Assembly (NCBI GenBank): GCA_948473115.1
Contig: CAOKWI010000015.1
Span: 1 to 64,000 of the forward strand
Source of the DNA: an uncultured Lachnospiraceae bacterium
GTDB taxonomy: Bacteria > Bacillota > Clostridia > Lachnospirales > Lachnospiraceae
Length of the DNA stretch: 64,000 nucleotides
Direction: 5' to 3'
Of this stretch, positions 36,235 to 44,772 are shown in pieces; position 1 is the stretch's first letter; the number at the start of each line of letters is the position of its first letter. The translations under genes and the position numbers were made by a program. The notes under the pieces were generated by a model. That model saw only the letters and a list, made by a program, of their open reading frames with translations, made no database searches and was not told where the DNA came from.

Positions 36235-37011
36235 TTACAGCCTAAAGTCTATATTCTGTCCCCACTGTCTCTCTTCAGCAGTCCGTACCTGGTCGCTCCA
36301 TGCGGCATACAGGACATTGTCCACCTTTTTCTGTAGTTCATCTATGGAAGACGCGGTGACAGTCACATAATCCCCGTCAGGCTTACCGGTTTTACCGGAA
36401 TTACGCCTTTCCTCCAACGCTTCAGCCTGTTTTTCCTTCTCGGCCTTCTTTGCATCCTTTTTCGCATTCTCCTTCTTTTCCGCAGACTTCCTCGCAATAC
36501 GCTCTTTCTGCGCGGCCAGGGACTTATCCACCACTGCAAAGAAGGATGCGGTTCCGTTATCATTTACCTGCATACCGAAGCCCTTGACGCTGCTGTTGGA
36601 GCCAACACTCTTCTTCAGCTGATTCAGCTGCGTTGAAGCGCTACGGATAATCCCTTCATACTGCGCGCGGAAAGACTCATCCTCCGCCATCTTCTCCAGC
36701 TTCTCCTCATCGATCAGCACCACGGTCTTTACCGGATTCGCATAGCTTCCCGCCTGGGCCTTCGCCGTCTCCTTCTGATCCGCACTGACCAGGATAAAAT
36801 CCATGTTGGAGAATTTCTTCTTCAACTCCTCATAATACTTTGCCGCCTTGTCGCTAAGTTTGGGCTGACCGATCATCTTGCCGTAATTGCCTGCCTTTCT
36901 GGTATCGGCTGCTTTCCCGGTATCAGCGGCTTTTCTGGCATCTGCCGCCTTTTCCAGTTCTGTCCCATAGCTTCTGGCAACATTTTCCTCTACGCCTGCT
37001 ACACTGCTCAT
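36235..37011 (-). CDS. DUF6033-like protein with flagellin-type leader hairpin
   Basis: A 258-residue soluble protein of unknown function. An N-terminal tandem repeat (KAADARKAADTGKAADTRK, about residues 21-39), an alpha/beta region with NMDFILVSADQKE, and a Lys/Glu/Ala-rich helix (about 175-215). It resembles the uncharacterised DUF6033 family often encoded near flagellar genes in Lachnospiraceae (recognition only). ATG 37011 has AAGGAGGG 6 bases upstream. Its 5' leader carries the same CGGA-loop hairpin as the flagellin genes, tying it to flagellar regulation. Confidence 0.6.
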   Translation of the reverse strand: MSSVAGVEENVARSYGTELEKAADARKAADTGKAADTRKAGNYGKMIGQPKLSDKAAKYYEELKKKFSNMDFILVSADQKETAKAQAGSYANPVKTVVLIDEEKLEKMAEDESFRAQYEGIIRSASTQLNQLKKSVGSNSSVKGFGMQVNDNGTASFFAVVDKSLAAQKERIARKSAEKKENAKKDAKKAEKEKQAEALEERRNSGKTGKPDGDYVTVTASSIDELQKKVDNVLYAAWSDQVRTAEERQWGQNIDFRL

Positions 37012-37039
37012 AAAAATCCCTCCTTGGTTTTGTGTCACC

Positions 37040-37059
37040 TGTGGAAATCCGTTTCCACA
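37040..37059 (-). promoter_or_regulatory. CGGA-tetraloop hairpin before the DUF6033-like gene (putative CsrA site)
   Basis: On the minus strand TGTGGAAA-CGGA-TTTCCACA, an 8-bp stem, about 14 bases before AAGGAGGG. The loop holds the ANGGA core bound by CsrA-family proteins. The stem differs from the flagellin copies (GGTGCAAA) but pairing is kept. Confidence 0.65.
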
Positions 37060-37164
37060 CGGTTCAGTCTACTGTCAGCATAGTTTCCTATGTATTATAT
37101 CGGCAAAGGAATCCTGATTGTTAAGTCCGCCACAAATTTTTCAAAACAGTTTCAACCAATGCAT

Positions 37165-38262
37165 TCATTTCCAGTAAAGTTTCATGCTTTTCCCGATCTC
37201 TCCATCCTCCATACAGAACTTCTCTTTCACTTTGGCCACCGTTTTATCAAAAGAGACGTCAAATTCCCTGCAAGTGGATATCAGCGCCTTAATCCCCTCC
37301 TGTATCCCCTCTTTTAGGCCTTCCTGCTTTCCTTTCTGTATTCCCTCCTCAATACCTTCCTGTTTCCCGATCTCTATTCCTTCCTCAATACCTTCCTGCT
37401 TCCCGATCTCTATTCCTTCCTCAATGCCTTCCTGTTTCCCGATCTCTATTCCCTTATTCACCATTTCATCCAATAAATCACACACGACCGACCCTCCTTC
37501 TTCCTTCATAATCGTTATATTTTCCAGATATCTTGTATCGCCGGACAATGCATGGAGCATCCGCATTACCTCCTCTGGATTCCTCAGCTTCTGACGGCGC
37601 CTGATCAGGCTCTCCCTGTCAGAAAGGTAATCCAGGATCACCCTCATGTCCCCTTCAAACAGACTCCTCTCCTCCCTATCCAGAAACCGCATGTCGAACA
37701 CATGCATCCGATTCCTATACAGATAATCCTCCGCACCCCTGTGTACCGGATAATCCAGCAGATCCGGAATCGTAGTTGCCGCCGTCCAGCGCTTCTCCCC
37801 CCAGTTGAGCACCAAGCTGATGACCGGATAGATCCCTTCCTCTTCCGCAGGGTCACATTCTTCCGGAGACTGCTCGATCGAAATCTCTCCTTTTTGAATC
37901 TGCCCTTCTGAAGGCTGCCCGGTCAAGGAATATCCTTCCTCCTTCCCCTTCCTATACTGCCTCCGGTAGGCAACGCCTTCATACCCCGCATGGCGAAGAA
38001 CCATCCAGCGATCCACACGACTTTGGTTCTCCACTGTATACAACGCATGAACTTCTCCCTGTACCACTTCATACATGCTGTAATCCTGAAACTGGCTGGC
38101 CAGTTCTGCAGTTTTTCGTGGGTAAACGCTTTCCGTCGGTCCCGGATACATCCTTTCCTCCGCCAGCACCTTCTCCCCCTGGTACACCAATACATTGACA
38201 AGTTCCGCAAACACGTCCCTGCATGCCATAAACAATTTCCCGGGTCTGTCCTGATCCTCCAT
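37165..38262 (-). CDS. Rpn-family recombination-promoting nuclease/putative transposase
   Basis: A 365-residue PD-(D/E)XK nuclease of the Rpn (transposase_31-like) family. The nuclease core includes GEVHALYTVENQSRVDRWMVLR-type residues (E..N.S...D....R, about 70-95) and a following Tyr/Arg strand. The C-terminal third has an in-frame 12-residue tandem repeat (GIEIGKQEGIEE, at least three copies at about 276-320) that is typical of this family and probably a coiled coil. ATG 38262 has CAGGAGGA upstream. Rpn proteins have been linked to phage defence and RecA-independent recombination; role here unknown. Confidence 0.75.
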   Translation of the reverse strand: MEDQDRPGKLFMACRDVFAELVNVLVYQGEKVLAEERMYPGPTESVYPRKTAELASQFQDYSMYEVVQGEVHALYTVENQSRVDRWMVLRHAGYEGVAYRRQYRKGKEEGYSLTGQPSEGQIQKGEISIEQSPEECDPAEEEGIYPVISLVLNWGEKRWTAATTIPDLLDYPVHRGAEDYLYRNRMHVFDMRFLDREERSLFEGDMRVILDYLSDRESLIRRRQKLRNPEEVMRMLHALSGDTRYLENITIMKEEGGSVVCDLLDEMVNKGIEIGKQEGIEEGIEIGKQEGIEEGIEIGKQEGIEEGIQKGKQEGLKEGIQEGIKALISTCREFDVSFDKTVAKVKEKFCMEDGEIGKSMKLYWK

Positions 38263-38629
38263 ATGTTCCTCCTGATTTCCGGCAGATGCTTCCAGGGATT
38301 CCATACAGATGTACGCTGCTCCCGAAAACATGCCTGTATGTCAGGGTCAGGACGCTTACCGAAAGACTGGGAAGACAAAGTATTCCTTGACTTTCACATC
38401 CCACGGTGCCCCGCCCTGCTATATTAAAAGTTGAATCTGCGGCGAAACGCCCGAAAAGCACTTAAAAACACAGAACCCTGCAAAGTGCGATGTGATTCGT
38501 CTTTCTCTGTTACAAATTAAAAATACCACCAATATGCCCATGTGTCAAGCATTTTATAAAAATTGTATTATCGGTTTATCGTTTTCCATGACATCCGGTA
38601 TTTACAGGCACCTGGCCACGTTTCCTGTC

Positions 38630-38995
38630 CTAAATGCTCCTGAAATCCCAAGTGTCAATATCACTCATCCAGTAATGGTCCTTGCAGAGAGTGTAAATAT
38701 TTTTGTGTCTTTAGATTTTCTCCTTGGCAGATTTTCACCAACTGTAATCAACCAGAAACCCAGCATTTATAAGGGCTTGTGGGCTCTGCCCACACCCGGC
38801 CTCTGGAATAAGGTGGAAGGGCAAAGACACAAAATTAAAAACACTACCTCCTTGTGAAAAGATTGTTATATTTCCATCTGAAAATTTGTATACAATGCGG
38901 TTCTCTTCTTCAATATGGCGACTCCACCAACTGGATAAATTTCTCGACAGAGACCCCGGATGCCCCATACCCTCAAAAGGATTCCACTGTATTCC
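38630..38995 (-). pseudogene. YoeB/Txe toxin fragment interrupted by a 140-bp inverted-repeat insertion
   Basis: On the minus strand 38855-38995 encodes the middle of a YoeB-type mRNA interferase (NPFEGMGHPGSLSRNLSSWW, then SRHIEEENRIVYKF). The N-terminal 30-40 residues are missing (an in-frame TAA at 38996-38998). The expected C-terminus (LCKDHYW...) reappears at 38630-38700 after an inserted element, so the gene is doubly broken. No YefM antitoxin was recognised upstream. Confidence 0.65.
38701..38834. mobile_element. Inverted-repeat insertion inside the YoeB remnant
   Basis: 12-bp perfect ends TTTTGTGTCTTT (38701-38712) and AAAGACACAAAA (38823-38834), with an inner GTGGGC-agag-GCCCAC-type hairpin (gtgggctctgcccac at about 38770-38784). 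No coding capacity. Likely a MITE-like element. Confidence 0.55.
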
Positions 38996-39250
38996 TTAAC
39001 AAGGCGATTTGTACTCGTGAACGCATTTAATTGCCGCCTTCATCTCTGGATTACCGATGAGTTCACTCGTTATACTGTGCAGACGGCAGTTAATTACGTT
39101 TGTGGGTATAAATTGTTATTCCACATTTTTCCCAGTACGGTAACATACTGCCAATACAGCATTGACTTCAAAGACACGGAAGAAGCTTTTGCCCCTCCCG
39201 TGTATCTGTTTCCTATAAAACTATCTTTCCACCCTGAGGTTATCTTCCTA

Positions 39251-40729
39251 TCAGCCCAGCAGGGACAGAACACCCTGGTTCGCCTGGTTTGCCTGTGCCA
39301 GCATTGCCTGGCCAGCCTGTGCAAGGATATTGTTGTTGGCATACTTAACCATCTCGGTAGCCATGTCGGTATCGCGGATAGCAGACTCTGCGGACTGCGT
39401 ATTCTCAACGATATTGTCAAGGTTGTTGATGGTGTGCTCCAGACGGTTCTGCACCGCACCCAGGTCGGAACGCTGCTGGGAAACTTTTTTTATGGCTCCC
39501 TTGAGGGTCTCGATGGTAGCGGTAGCATCTTTCTCCGTGCTGACGCCGCCACCTACGCCACCCTTTGACCGCAGTCCATCGATTCCAATGCCTTTCGCAC
39601 TCATGGCCTCGATCACTACCTCAATCTTATTGTCGGTATTTCCCTCTGCGCCCACATGAAGATTGAATTTCAGATCGCCAGTCACGGTCTTGTTCTCTTC
39701 GCCTGCAGCTTTTGCCTCTACCTTGGGAGTAACCTTCACAAATGTTCCAATCTGCTCAGCGCCGACTTCCGTCCAGGTACCGTTATTGTCCTTATAAAAC
39801 AGTCCTCCCTTGTAGGTACCGTCATCCTCAAACTGAGCTGCCAATGTTGTATCTGTTGCAAGCGTACCGTCATTGGCTGTCGCAAGCTTGGTACTGCCGG
39901 CCTCAAACAAACCTGCCACATCATCTTCCCCCACCAACTGATCCGCCAGCTGTGCACCGTACTGATTCGTTGTGTCGGCCTGAGCAGAATAGAAAGAATA
40001 ACCGTCCTTTGCCTTAACGTTTCCATCCTCATCCAGTTCAAAATAGTCCTTCAGGTCTGCCTCGGTCTTTGCCCCTGCTTTTACTTCTTTAAAGGTCCCG
40101 TCCTCCTGAAGCTGAACCACATACAGACCATTGTTGGTAACAGCAGTGCCGCCGCCATCTGATATTTTCTTCAATTCCGTCAAAAACTTTGCATCCGTAT
40201 TGGCTGCCGCTTTTGCCACAACGCCACTGTCTGTGCCATAGCCTGTCTGGTATTCCACTTTCTTTTCCTGCGCCTCAACAGCAACAGTGGAAACCTTTAT
40301 TTCCTTGTTACCCTCTCCCTTCAACAGATAGATCTCGTTGAACTTTGTTGTTTCTGCGACACGGTCTATCTCGTCGATCAACGCGTCAACCTCGCTCTGG
40401 ATGTAGTCGCGCTCTTCCTGGGAGTTGGTTCCGTTTGCGGACTTGGTTGCCAGCTCATTCATCCTCTGGAGCATGTCGTGCACTTCTGTCAACGCGCCCT
40501 CTGCAGTCTGCACTGCGCTGATGCCGTCCTGTGCGTTCGCGGAAGCCTGGGTCAGGCCTCTCACCTGGCGTCTCATCTTCTCGGAGATCGCCAGACCTGC
40601 CGCGTCGTCAGCCGTCCGGTTGATCTTGTAGCCGGATGATAACTTCTCGGTGGACTTCGCCTGCGCCTTGGTTGTCAGGCCAAGCATCCTGTTGGAATTC
40701 ATTGCTGTTAAATTGTGCTGTACTACCAT
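39251..40729 (-). CDS. fliC: Flagellin 1
   Basis: A 492-residue flagellin. The N-terminal D0/D1 region (1-140; MVVQHNLTAMNSNRMLG start, LQRMNELATKSANGTN with the TLR5-type core) and the C-terminal D1/D0 region (about 400-492, ending NQGVLSLLG) are nearly identical to flagellin 2. The central exposed domain (about 145-395) is different and rich in Thr, Ala, Gly and Asp. AAGGAGG lies 6 bases before the ATG and a CGGA hairpin just before that. No export signal, as expected for type III export. A remnant of a recombinase gene faces away upstream. Confidence 0.96.
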   Translation of the reverse strand: MVVQHNLTAMNSNRMLGLTTKAQAKSTEKLSSGYKINRTADDAAGLAISEKMRRQVRGLTQASANAQDGISAVQTAEGALTEVHDMLQRMNELATKSANGTNSQEERDYIQSEVDALIDEIDRVAETTKFNEIYLLKGEGNKEIKVSTVAVEAQEKKVEYQTGYGTDSGVVAKAAANTDAKFLTELKKISDGGGTAVTNNGLYVVQLQEDGTFKEVKAGAKTEADLKDYFELDEDGNVKAKDGYSFYSAQADTTNQYGAQLADQLVGEDDVAGLFEAGSTKLATANDGTLATDTTLAAQFEDDGTYKGGLFYKDNNGTWTEVGAEQIGTFVKVTPKVEAKAAGEENKTVTGDLKFNLHVGAEGNTDNKIEVVIEAMSAKGIGIDGLRSKGGVGGGVSTEKDATATIETLKGAIKKVSQQRSDLGAVQNRLEHTINNLDNIVENTQSAESAIRDTDMATEMVKYANNNILAQAGQAMLAQANQANQGVLSLLG

Positions 40730-40735
40730 AATTTA

Positions 40736-40772
40736 CCTCCTTGGTTTTGCCTGGTGCAAATCCGTTTGCACC
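40736..40772 (-). promoter_or_regulatory. Flagellin 1 leader: CGGA hairpin plus Shine-Dalgarno (putative CsrA operator)
   Basis: GGTGCAAA-CGGA-TTTGCACC (40753-40772, minus strand) lies 10 bases before AAGGAGG (40736-40742). Two GGA motifs at this spacing, one in a hairpin loop and one in the ribosome site, match how CsrA represses hag in Bacillus. Confidence 0.7.
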
Positions 40773-40988
40773 GATGTTGATTATTAATAGTTCCTACATT
40801 TTGCTGCTTTCGCGTCCCCTTATATCCCGCATCCGAATGTGTCCGGCATTTCAGATGGCCTGCGTCCAAATGTGCCTGGCATATTCCAGACACGGCCCAC
40901 ATCCAACCGCCTTCCATTGATGTATTGGAACATATTTCCTATGGTGACGCTTCTATAATGACCGGATAGTCCTACCCCGCTGCCGGGC

Positions 40989-41063
40989 TACCAGGTCACC
41001 CGGCATTATCTCGGAATTGACCAGGATGACAGGGACAATGTCTTTTTGAATATGTCCCTGTAG
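40989..41063 (+). pseudogene. C-terminal fragment of a tyrosine recombinase
   Basis: 25 codons (YQVTRHYLGIDQDDRDNVF... ending with a stop) match residues 171-194 of the intact recombinase at 44880-45464, including the catalytic Tyr. The preceding 34 bp are also shared with the upstream region of flagellin 2 (ataatgaccggat.gtcctacccc). It is a remnant of a second copy, probably duplicated or recombined with the flagellin locus. Confidence 0.8.
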
Positions 41064-41168
41064 TAATCCCTGTCCATTTCCGGGAAGGGGAGAATTCACA
41101 CACGGTTATCTCAGGCTTCCACACAGAGACGCGCGAAAACACCTTGTAGCGGCGTGTATGCAAAAGCA

Positions 41169-41197
41169 TTGACCATTGTGTAATCAATGTGTATAAT
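41169..41197 (+). promoter_or_regulatory. hicAB promoter with internal operator-like palindrome
   Basis: TTGACC (41169-41174), 17 bp, TATAAT (41192-41197). The spacer contains CATTG-tgtaat-CAATG, a palindrome well placed for autoregulation by HicB. Confidence 0.65.
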
Positions 41198-41219
41198 GTA
41201 AGGAAAGGGAGAAACACTA

Positions 41220-41399
41220 ATGAAACAGAGGGATTTAATTAAAAAACTGGAAGCGGGAGGCTTTGTATTTGATCATCATGGAAGCAACCATGATATTTAC
41301 AGGCGAGGAGAAGATGAATTTGAAACGGTTGAAAGACACAAGGAAATACCGGAAAGATTAGCACAGGCAATTTTAAAAAGACGCGGATTAAATAAATAG
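41220..41399 (+). CDS. hicA: HicA mRNA-interferase toxin
   Basis: A 59-residue HicA with a double-stranded-RNA-binding-like fold. The key motif GFVFDHHGSNHDIY carries the catalytic His in the G-S-x-H context, and HKEIPERLAQAILK follows, as in the family. Too short for many gene finders. AAAGGGAG precedes the ATG; hicB starts 11 bp after its stop, the usual toxin-first order. It cuts mRNA when free of HicB. Confidence 0.88.
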   Translation: MKQRDLIKKLEAGGFVFDHHGSNHDIYRRGEDEFETVERHKEIPERLAQAILKRRGLNK

Positions 41400-41410
41400 G
41401 AGGGAATATT

Positions 41411-41824
41411 ATGCAGGCAGTATATCCAGTTTTGTTTACAAAAACGGAAGATTGTATTTTGGTCGAAGTTCCTGATCTGGAGGTTTTAACCGAAGGAAAA
41501 GACATGAAGAATGCCATTGATATGGCAAGGGACGCTATAGAATTGACGTGTGTTACCCTGGAAGATCACAAAAAAGAAATTCCGGCGCCATCTGATACAT
41601 TAGATATTACAAAGGGGACTTTTTCAGGGGATGGAGAAACTATTTTGTCTTTTGTTGATATAGATTCCGGGGAATATAGAAGGAAAATAGATACAAAAAC
41701 TGTGAGGAGAAATGTGGCGCTTCCGAGTTGGCTCGATTACGAAGCCGAACATGCCGGAATAAATGTTTCAAGAGTGCTGCAGGAAGCTTTGATGAATGTG
41801 TTAAACGTAAGGAGAAATATATAG
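41411..41824 (+). CDS. hicB: HicB antitoxin
   Basis: A 137-residue antitoxin: an N-terminal HicB fold (about 1-75; YPVLFTKTEDCILVEVPDL) that blocks HicA, and a C-terminal DNA-binding segment (LPSWLDYEAEHAGINVSRVL, about 103-125) resembling a ribbon-helix-helix. GGAGGGA lies upstream. The pair sits between the two flagellin genes and may stabilise this region. Confidence 0.88.
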   Translation: MQAVYPVLFTKTEDCILVEVPDLEVLTEGKDMKNAIDMARDAIELTCVTLEDHKKEIPAPSDTLDITKGTFSGDGETILSFVDIDSGEYRRKIDTKTVRRNVALPSWLDYEAEHAGINVSRVLQEALMNVLNVRRNI

Positions 41825-41895
41825 TGTATACAGGTTTTTTAACCATGGTTTGAGATTGTGTAAATATATTTTTTTGAAAACTTTTGATTTGACCC

Positions 41896-41978
41896 TAAAG
41901 TATTACAGAGATTCACCGATGTACACAGTGTAAGGCAGGGACGCAACACTTTCCTAAGAAATGTTGCATTCCTGTTTA
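41896..41978 (+). promoter_or_regulatory. Sigma-28-like promoter followed by a GCAACA hairpin
   Basis: TAAAGTAT (41896-41903), 11 bp, ACCGATGT (41915-41922) resembles the FliA consensus (TAAAGTTT-N11-GCCGATAA). It is followed by a hairpin (GCAACACTT...AAATGTTGC, 41943-41967). No ORF follows, so a small RNA or an antisense transcript to the flagellin 2 3' end is possible. A better-matching pair of the same parts is at 45879-45957. Confidence 0.45.
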
Positions 41979-42136
41979 TTATTTGCTTTCTGTCCGATTT
42001 TATTCCGCATTTTCAGTATTTACAATAAAAAACTGTTTCTGCCTGTATTTCAACCTCTCGCACTGGTTTGCAGCTGACTCTGTGCGCAACTCTGACAGAA
42101 AAATGATTTCTGTAAATTATTTGCCTTAAGAACTGC

Positions 42137-42161
42137 GGGAAGGGCTTTCGCCCCTCCCGCG
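42137..42161 (-). terminator. Hairpin after flagellin 2
   Basis: On the minus strand GCGGGAGGGGC-gaaa-GCCCTTCCCGC, a very stable stem about 75 bp after the flagellin 2 stop. The T-tract is weak. Confidence 0.55.
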
Positions 42162-42236
42162 CTTTTGTGACCTGAAAAACTGACTTTCCTTCCTAAGGAA
42201 ACCTTCAATCAACGTTTCCCTAACATTATCCGGTTA

Positions 42237-43967
42237 TCAGCCCAGCAGGGACAGAACACCCTGGTTCGCCTGGTTCGCCTGTGCCAGCATTGCCTGGCCA
42301 GCCTGTGCAAGGATATTGTTGTTGGCATACTTAACCATCTCGGTAGCCATGTCGGTATCGCGGATAGCAGACTCTGCGGACTGCGTATTCTCAACGATAT
42401 TGTCAAGGTTGTTGATGGTGTGCTCCAGACGGTTCTGCACCGCACCCAGGTCGGAACGCTGCTGTGAAACCTTCTTGATGGCAGCCTTAATGGTCTCGAT
42501 GCTGGCTGTAGCGTCTGCCTCAGTCCTGACGCCGCCGCCTGTGTTCTTACCGTCATCCCCTGTCTGACTCCTCAGCCCGTCAATCCCAATACCTGCCGCA
42601 CTCATGGCTTCAATCTTAACAGTGATTTTGTTGGAGATAGCCTTCTCGTCAGTCATTGCGCCGCCCTCAGCGCCCACATGAAGGCTGAATTCCAGGGCCG
42701 AACCTGCTGCGGATGCACCGTTTTCTCCTTCCGCAGGGGTAAAAGTGAAGTATTTGTCAACCTGCTCCGCACCAATCTCCTTCATAGCCCCATTGGTGTC
42801 TTCCAGATAAAGACCTCCCAGATAAACACCATACTCATCAAAGTAGGTAGACATATCCGCATCTTCTGCCAGAGCAGCAGAAGTAGTCGTATTTCCTGTG
42901 CGGATCGGAGTTCCTTTTGCCTCAAAATAAGTGCCCAGATCAGTTTCCGCAATCTGGTTTGCAGTGTCGTGGACAACCTGATCGCCATGTTCGCCGTCCT
43001 TATCGGCAGGAACCTTATACAGCATAGCGCCGTCCTTATACTTTAAGTTACCATCCTCATCTAATTCCACGTACTTGTCAAGAGTGCCAGGGGTCGCATC
43101 TGCTGCATCTTTTTTGGGAGTGCCAGTTACTAACGTTGTACCATCCGCTACTGCAGTACCTGCACCACCATTAATACCGGCTTGGTTTACTGTGTCAGCT
43201 GCAGTTTTGAATGCCGTATTTGCCTTTGCTGTTACAGTTCCATCATCAGCTACATCGAAATAAGTGGCAAGATCAGCCTCAGCAGCTATTTCATTATAAG
43301 TAGTGCCACCATCTGTACTGCCCCAAAACTTATTACCCGCTCCAAGAGCAGTTGTATTTATTGCCATCTTTGCCGCTTCTGCTGCCGTAGCACCAGTATC
43401 CGCCGTAACCGCATCTATCTCGCCCACGCCATACGCACTCTGACCAGCCTTGACCGTAATCTGCATTTCCATCAATTTCTTTGCTGCATCATTCATGGCG
43501 ACTGTCTGTTTTACAGCCGGTGTCTCCACAGGTGTTCCATTGGAATCCTGTGCACCCTTCAGCAGATAGATCTCGTTGAACTTCGTGGTCTCGGACACGC
43601 GGTCAATCTCATCGATCAAAGCGTCAACCTCGCTCTGGATGTAGTCGCGCTCTTCCTGGGAATTGGTTCCGTTCGCGGATTTGGTTGCCAGTTCGTTCAT
43701 TCTCTGGAGCATGTCATGGACTTCTGTCAATGCGCCCTCTGCGGTCTGCACTGCGCTGATGCCGTCCTGTGCGTTTGCGGAAGCCTGGGTCAGACCTCTC
43801 ACCTGGCGTCTCATCTTCTCGGAGATCGCCAGACCTGCCGCGTCGTCAGCCGCCCGATTGATCTTGTAGCCGGATGACAACTTCTCGGTGGACTTCGCCT
43901 GCGCCTTGGTTGTCAGGCCGAGCATCCTGTTAGAGTTCATTGCTGTTAAATTGTGCTGTACTACCAT
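42237..43967 (-). CDS. fliC: Flagellin 2
   Basis: A 576-residue flagellin with nearly the same D0/D1 ends as flagellin 1 but a longer central domain (about 145-480). The nucleotide sequence of both ends is almost identical to flagellin 1, so gene conversion or recombination between the two is likely. The leader has the same CGGA hairpin and AAGGAGG. The extended CsrA-like gene lies 265 bp upstream on the same strand. Confidence 0.96.
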   Translation of the reverse strand: MVVQHNLTAMNSNRMLGLTTKAQAKSTEKLSSGYKINRAADDAAGLAISEKMRRQVRGLTQASANAQDGISAVQTAEGALTEVHDMLQRMNELATKSANGTNSQEERDYIQSEVDALIDEIDRVSETTKFNEIYLLKGAQDSNGTPVETPAVKQTVAMNDAAKKLMEMQITVKAGQSAYGVGEIDAVTADTGATAAEAAKMAINTTALGAGNKFWGSTDGGTTYNEIAAEADLATYFDVADDGTVTAKANTAFKTAADTVNQAGINGGAGTAVADGTTLVTGTPKKDAADATPGTLDKYVELDEDGNLKYKDGAMLYKVPADKDGEHGDQVVHDTANQIAETDLGTYFEAKGTPIRTGNTTTSAALAEDADMSTYFDEYGVYLGGLYLEDTNGAMKEIGAEQVDKYFTFTPAEGENGASAAGSALEFSLHVGAEGGAMTDEKAISNKITVKIEAMSAAGIGIDGLRSQTGDDGKNTGGGVRTEADATASIETIKAAIKKVSQQRSDLGAVQNRLEHTINNLDNIVENTQSAESAIRDTDMATEMVKYANNNILAQAGQAMLAQANQANQGVLSLLG

Positions 43968-43973
43968 ATTTTA

Positions 43974-44009
43974 CCTCCTTGGTTTACCTGGTGCAAATCC
44001 GTTTGCACC
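43974..44009 (-). promoter_or_regulatory. Flagellin 2 leader: CGGA hairpin plus Shine-Dalgarno (putative CsrA operator)
   Basis: GGTGCAAA-CGGA-TTTGCACC at 43990-44009 (minus strand), 9 bases before AAGGAGG at 43974-43980. Confidence 0.7.
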
Positions 44010-44232
44010 GGTGTGAATTGTTACTGGTTCCTATACTTTTTGATTTTGCGTCCCCTGGATGCATTTCCCAGAATGACGCTTCTATAATGACCGGATGGTC
44101 CTACCCCGCTGCCGGGCCCCTGACTGTGGAGGCGGGCCGTCCGGTTATTACCCTGATTGTTTCCTGGCTGTTTTGCCTAGTACATGTTTGAAAATTGCTC
44201 TGGGACACTTTAAGCCGATCCCATGAGAAGCC

Positions 44233-44589
44233 TTATCTGTTCCCACCCCTTACGTTTCCCCGGGCGATGATGATCCTGGGCTTCTTTGCCACTTCTGTAT
44301 TCTCCGCTTTTGGAGTGCTTCCTTTTTCCGCTGCACCTGCATTTTTCCCCGGATTCTCTTTCTTCACATATTTCTCCGGGTGCTCCTCCTGGGCGTAATA
44401 CCTGGGAAGCTTCGCCCTTTCCTCCGGATCCGTGATGCTCCTTTCCAGGACGGTGCTCCTGACGATGTTCTTGTCCTTGGGGGCATCCACCATGATCCTT
44501 AAGTGCTTTCCCGTCCCGCCCAGGAACACCAGCTTAATGTCCTCACCGATCATCAGGTACTCTTCCGTGCTTACCGTAAGTCTTAACAT
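44233..44589 (-). CDS. csrA: CsrA-like RNA-binding regulator with C-terminal extension
   Basis: A 118-residue protein whose first 47 residues align with CsrA without gaps: Leu4, LMIG at 12-15, G24, G27, RI at 31-32, APK at 36-38 and the RNA-contact Arg44 are all in register. The usual Arg6 is Val. The family is normally 60-75 residues; here a Lys/Glu/Pro/Ala-rich tail of about 65 residues is added, ending basic (IIIARGNVRGGNR). CsrA binds ANGGA hairpins and blocks translation of flagellin in Bacillus. AAGGAGG precedes the ATG. Its position just upstream of flagellin 2 supports a flagellar role. No fliW is visible. Confidence 0.8.
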   Translation of the reverse strand: MLRLTVSTEEYLMIGEDIKLVFLGGTGKHLRIMVDAPKDKNIVRSTVLERSITDPEERAKLPRYYAQEEHPEKYVKKENPGKNAGAAEKGSTPKAENTEVAKKPRIIIARGNVRGGNR

Positions 44590-44663
44590 ACTAACCTCCT
44601 TGATTTCGCAGTCAACAAGTCAGCTTAGAGAAGATGCTTGTCGCCCTCAGCGATCCCTGCCTG

Positions 44664-44698
44664 TTTTGAATACAACACTTTGTTAACAAGTGTTGCAT
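44664..44698. repeat. GCAACACTT hairpin upstream of the CsrA-like gene
   Basis: CAACACTT-tgttaac-AAGTGTTG, with 'ATGCAACACTTGTTAACAAA' on the minus strand identical to the hairpin at 45923-45950. It lies about 75 bp before the csrA-like start. Confidence 0.6.
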
Positions 44699-44772
44699 TA
44701 TAATGGAAGCGGCGGCCATACCGGCCGCCTGTTTCACAGGAAAGTCCGGCAGAAAACGGCACTTTTCATCCG

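Noticed and set aside
37325-37450. Regular 36-bp repeats that look like a CRISPR array
   Set aside because: They are in-frame coding repeats (GIEIGKQEGIEE) without spacers.
38492-38857. 121-residue plus-strand frame
   Set aside because: Overlaps the YoeB remnant and insertion element; no ribosome site or domain.
39000-39240. Possible antitoxin fragment upstream of the YoeB remnant (ELIGNPEMKAAIK)
   Set aside because: Short, no start, and does not match YefM clearly.
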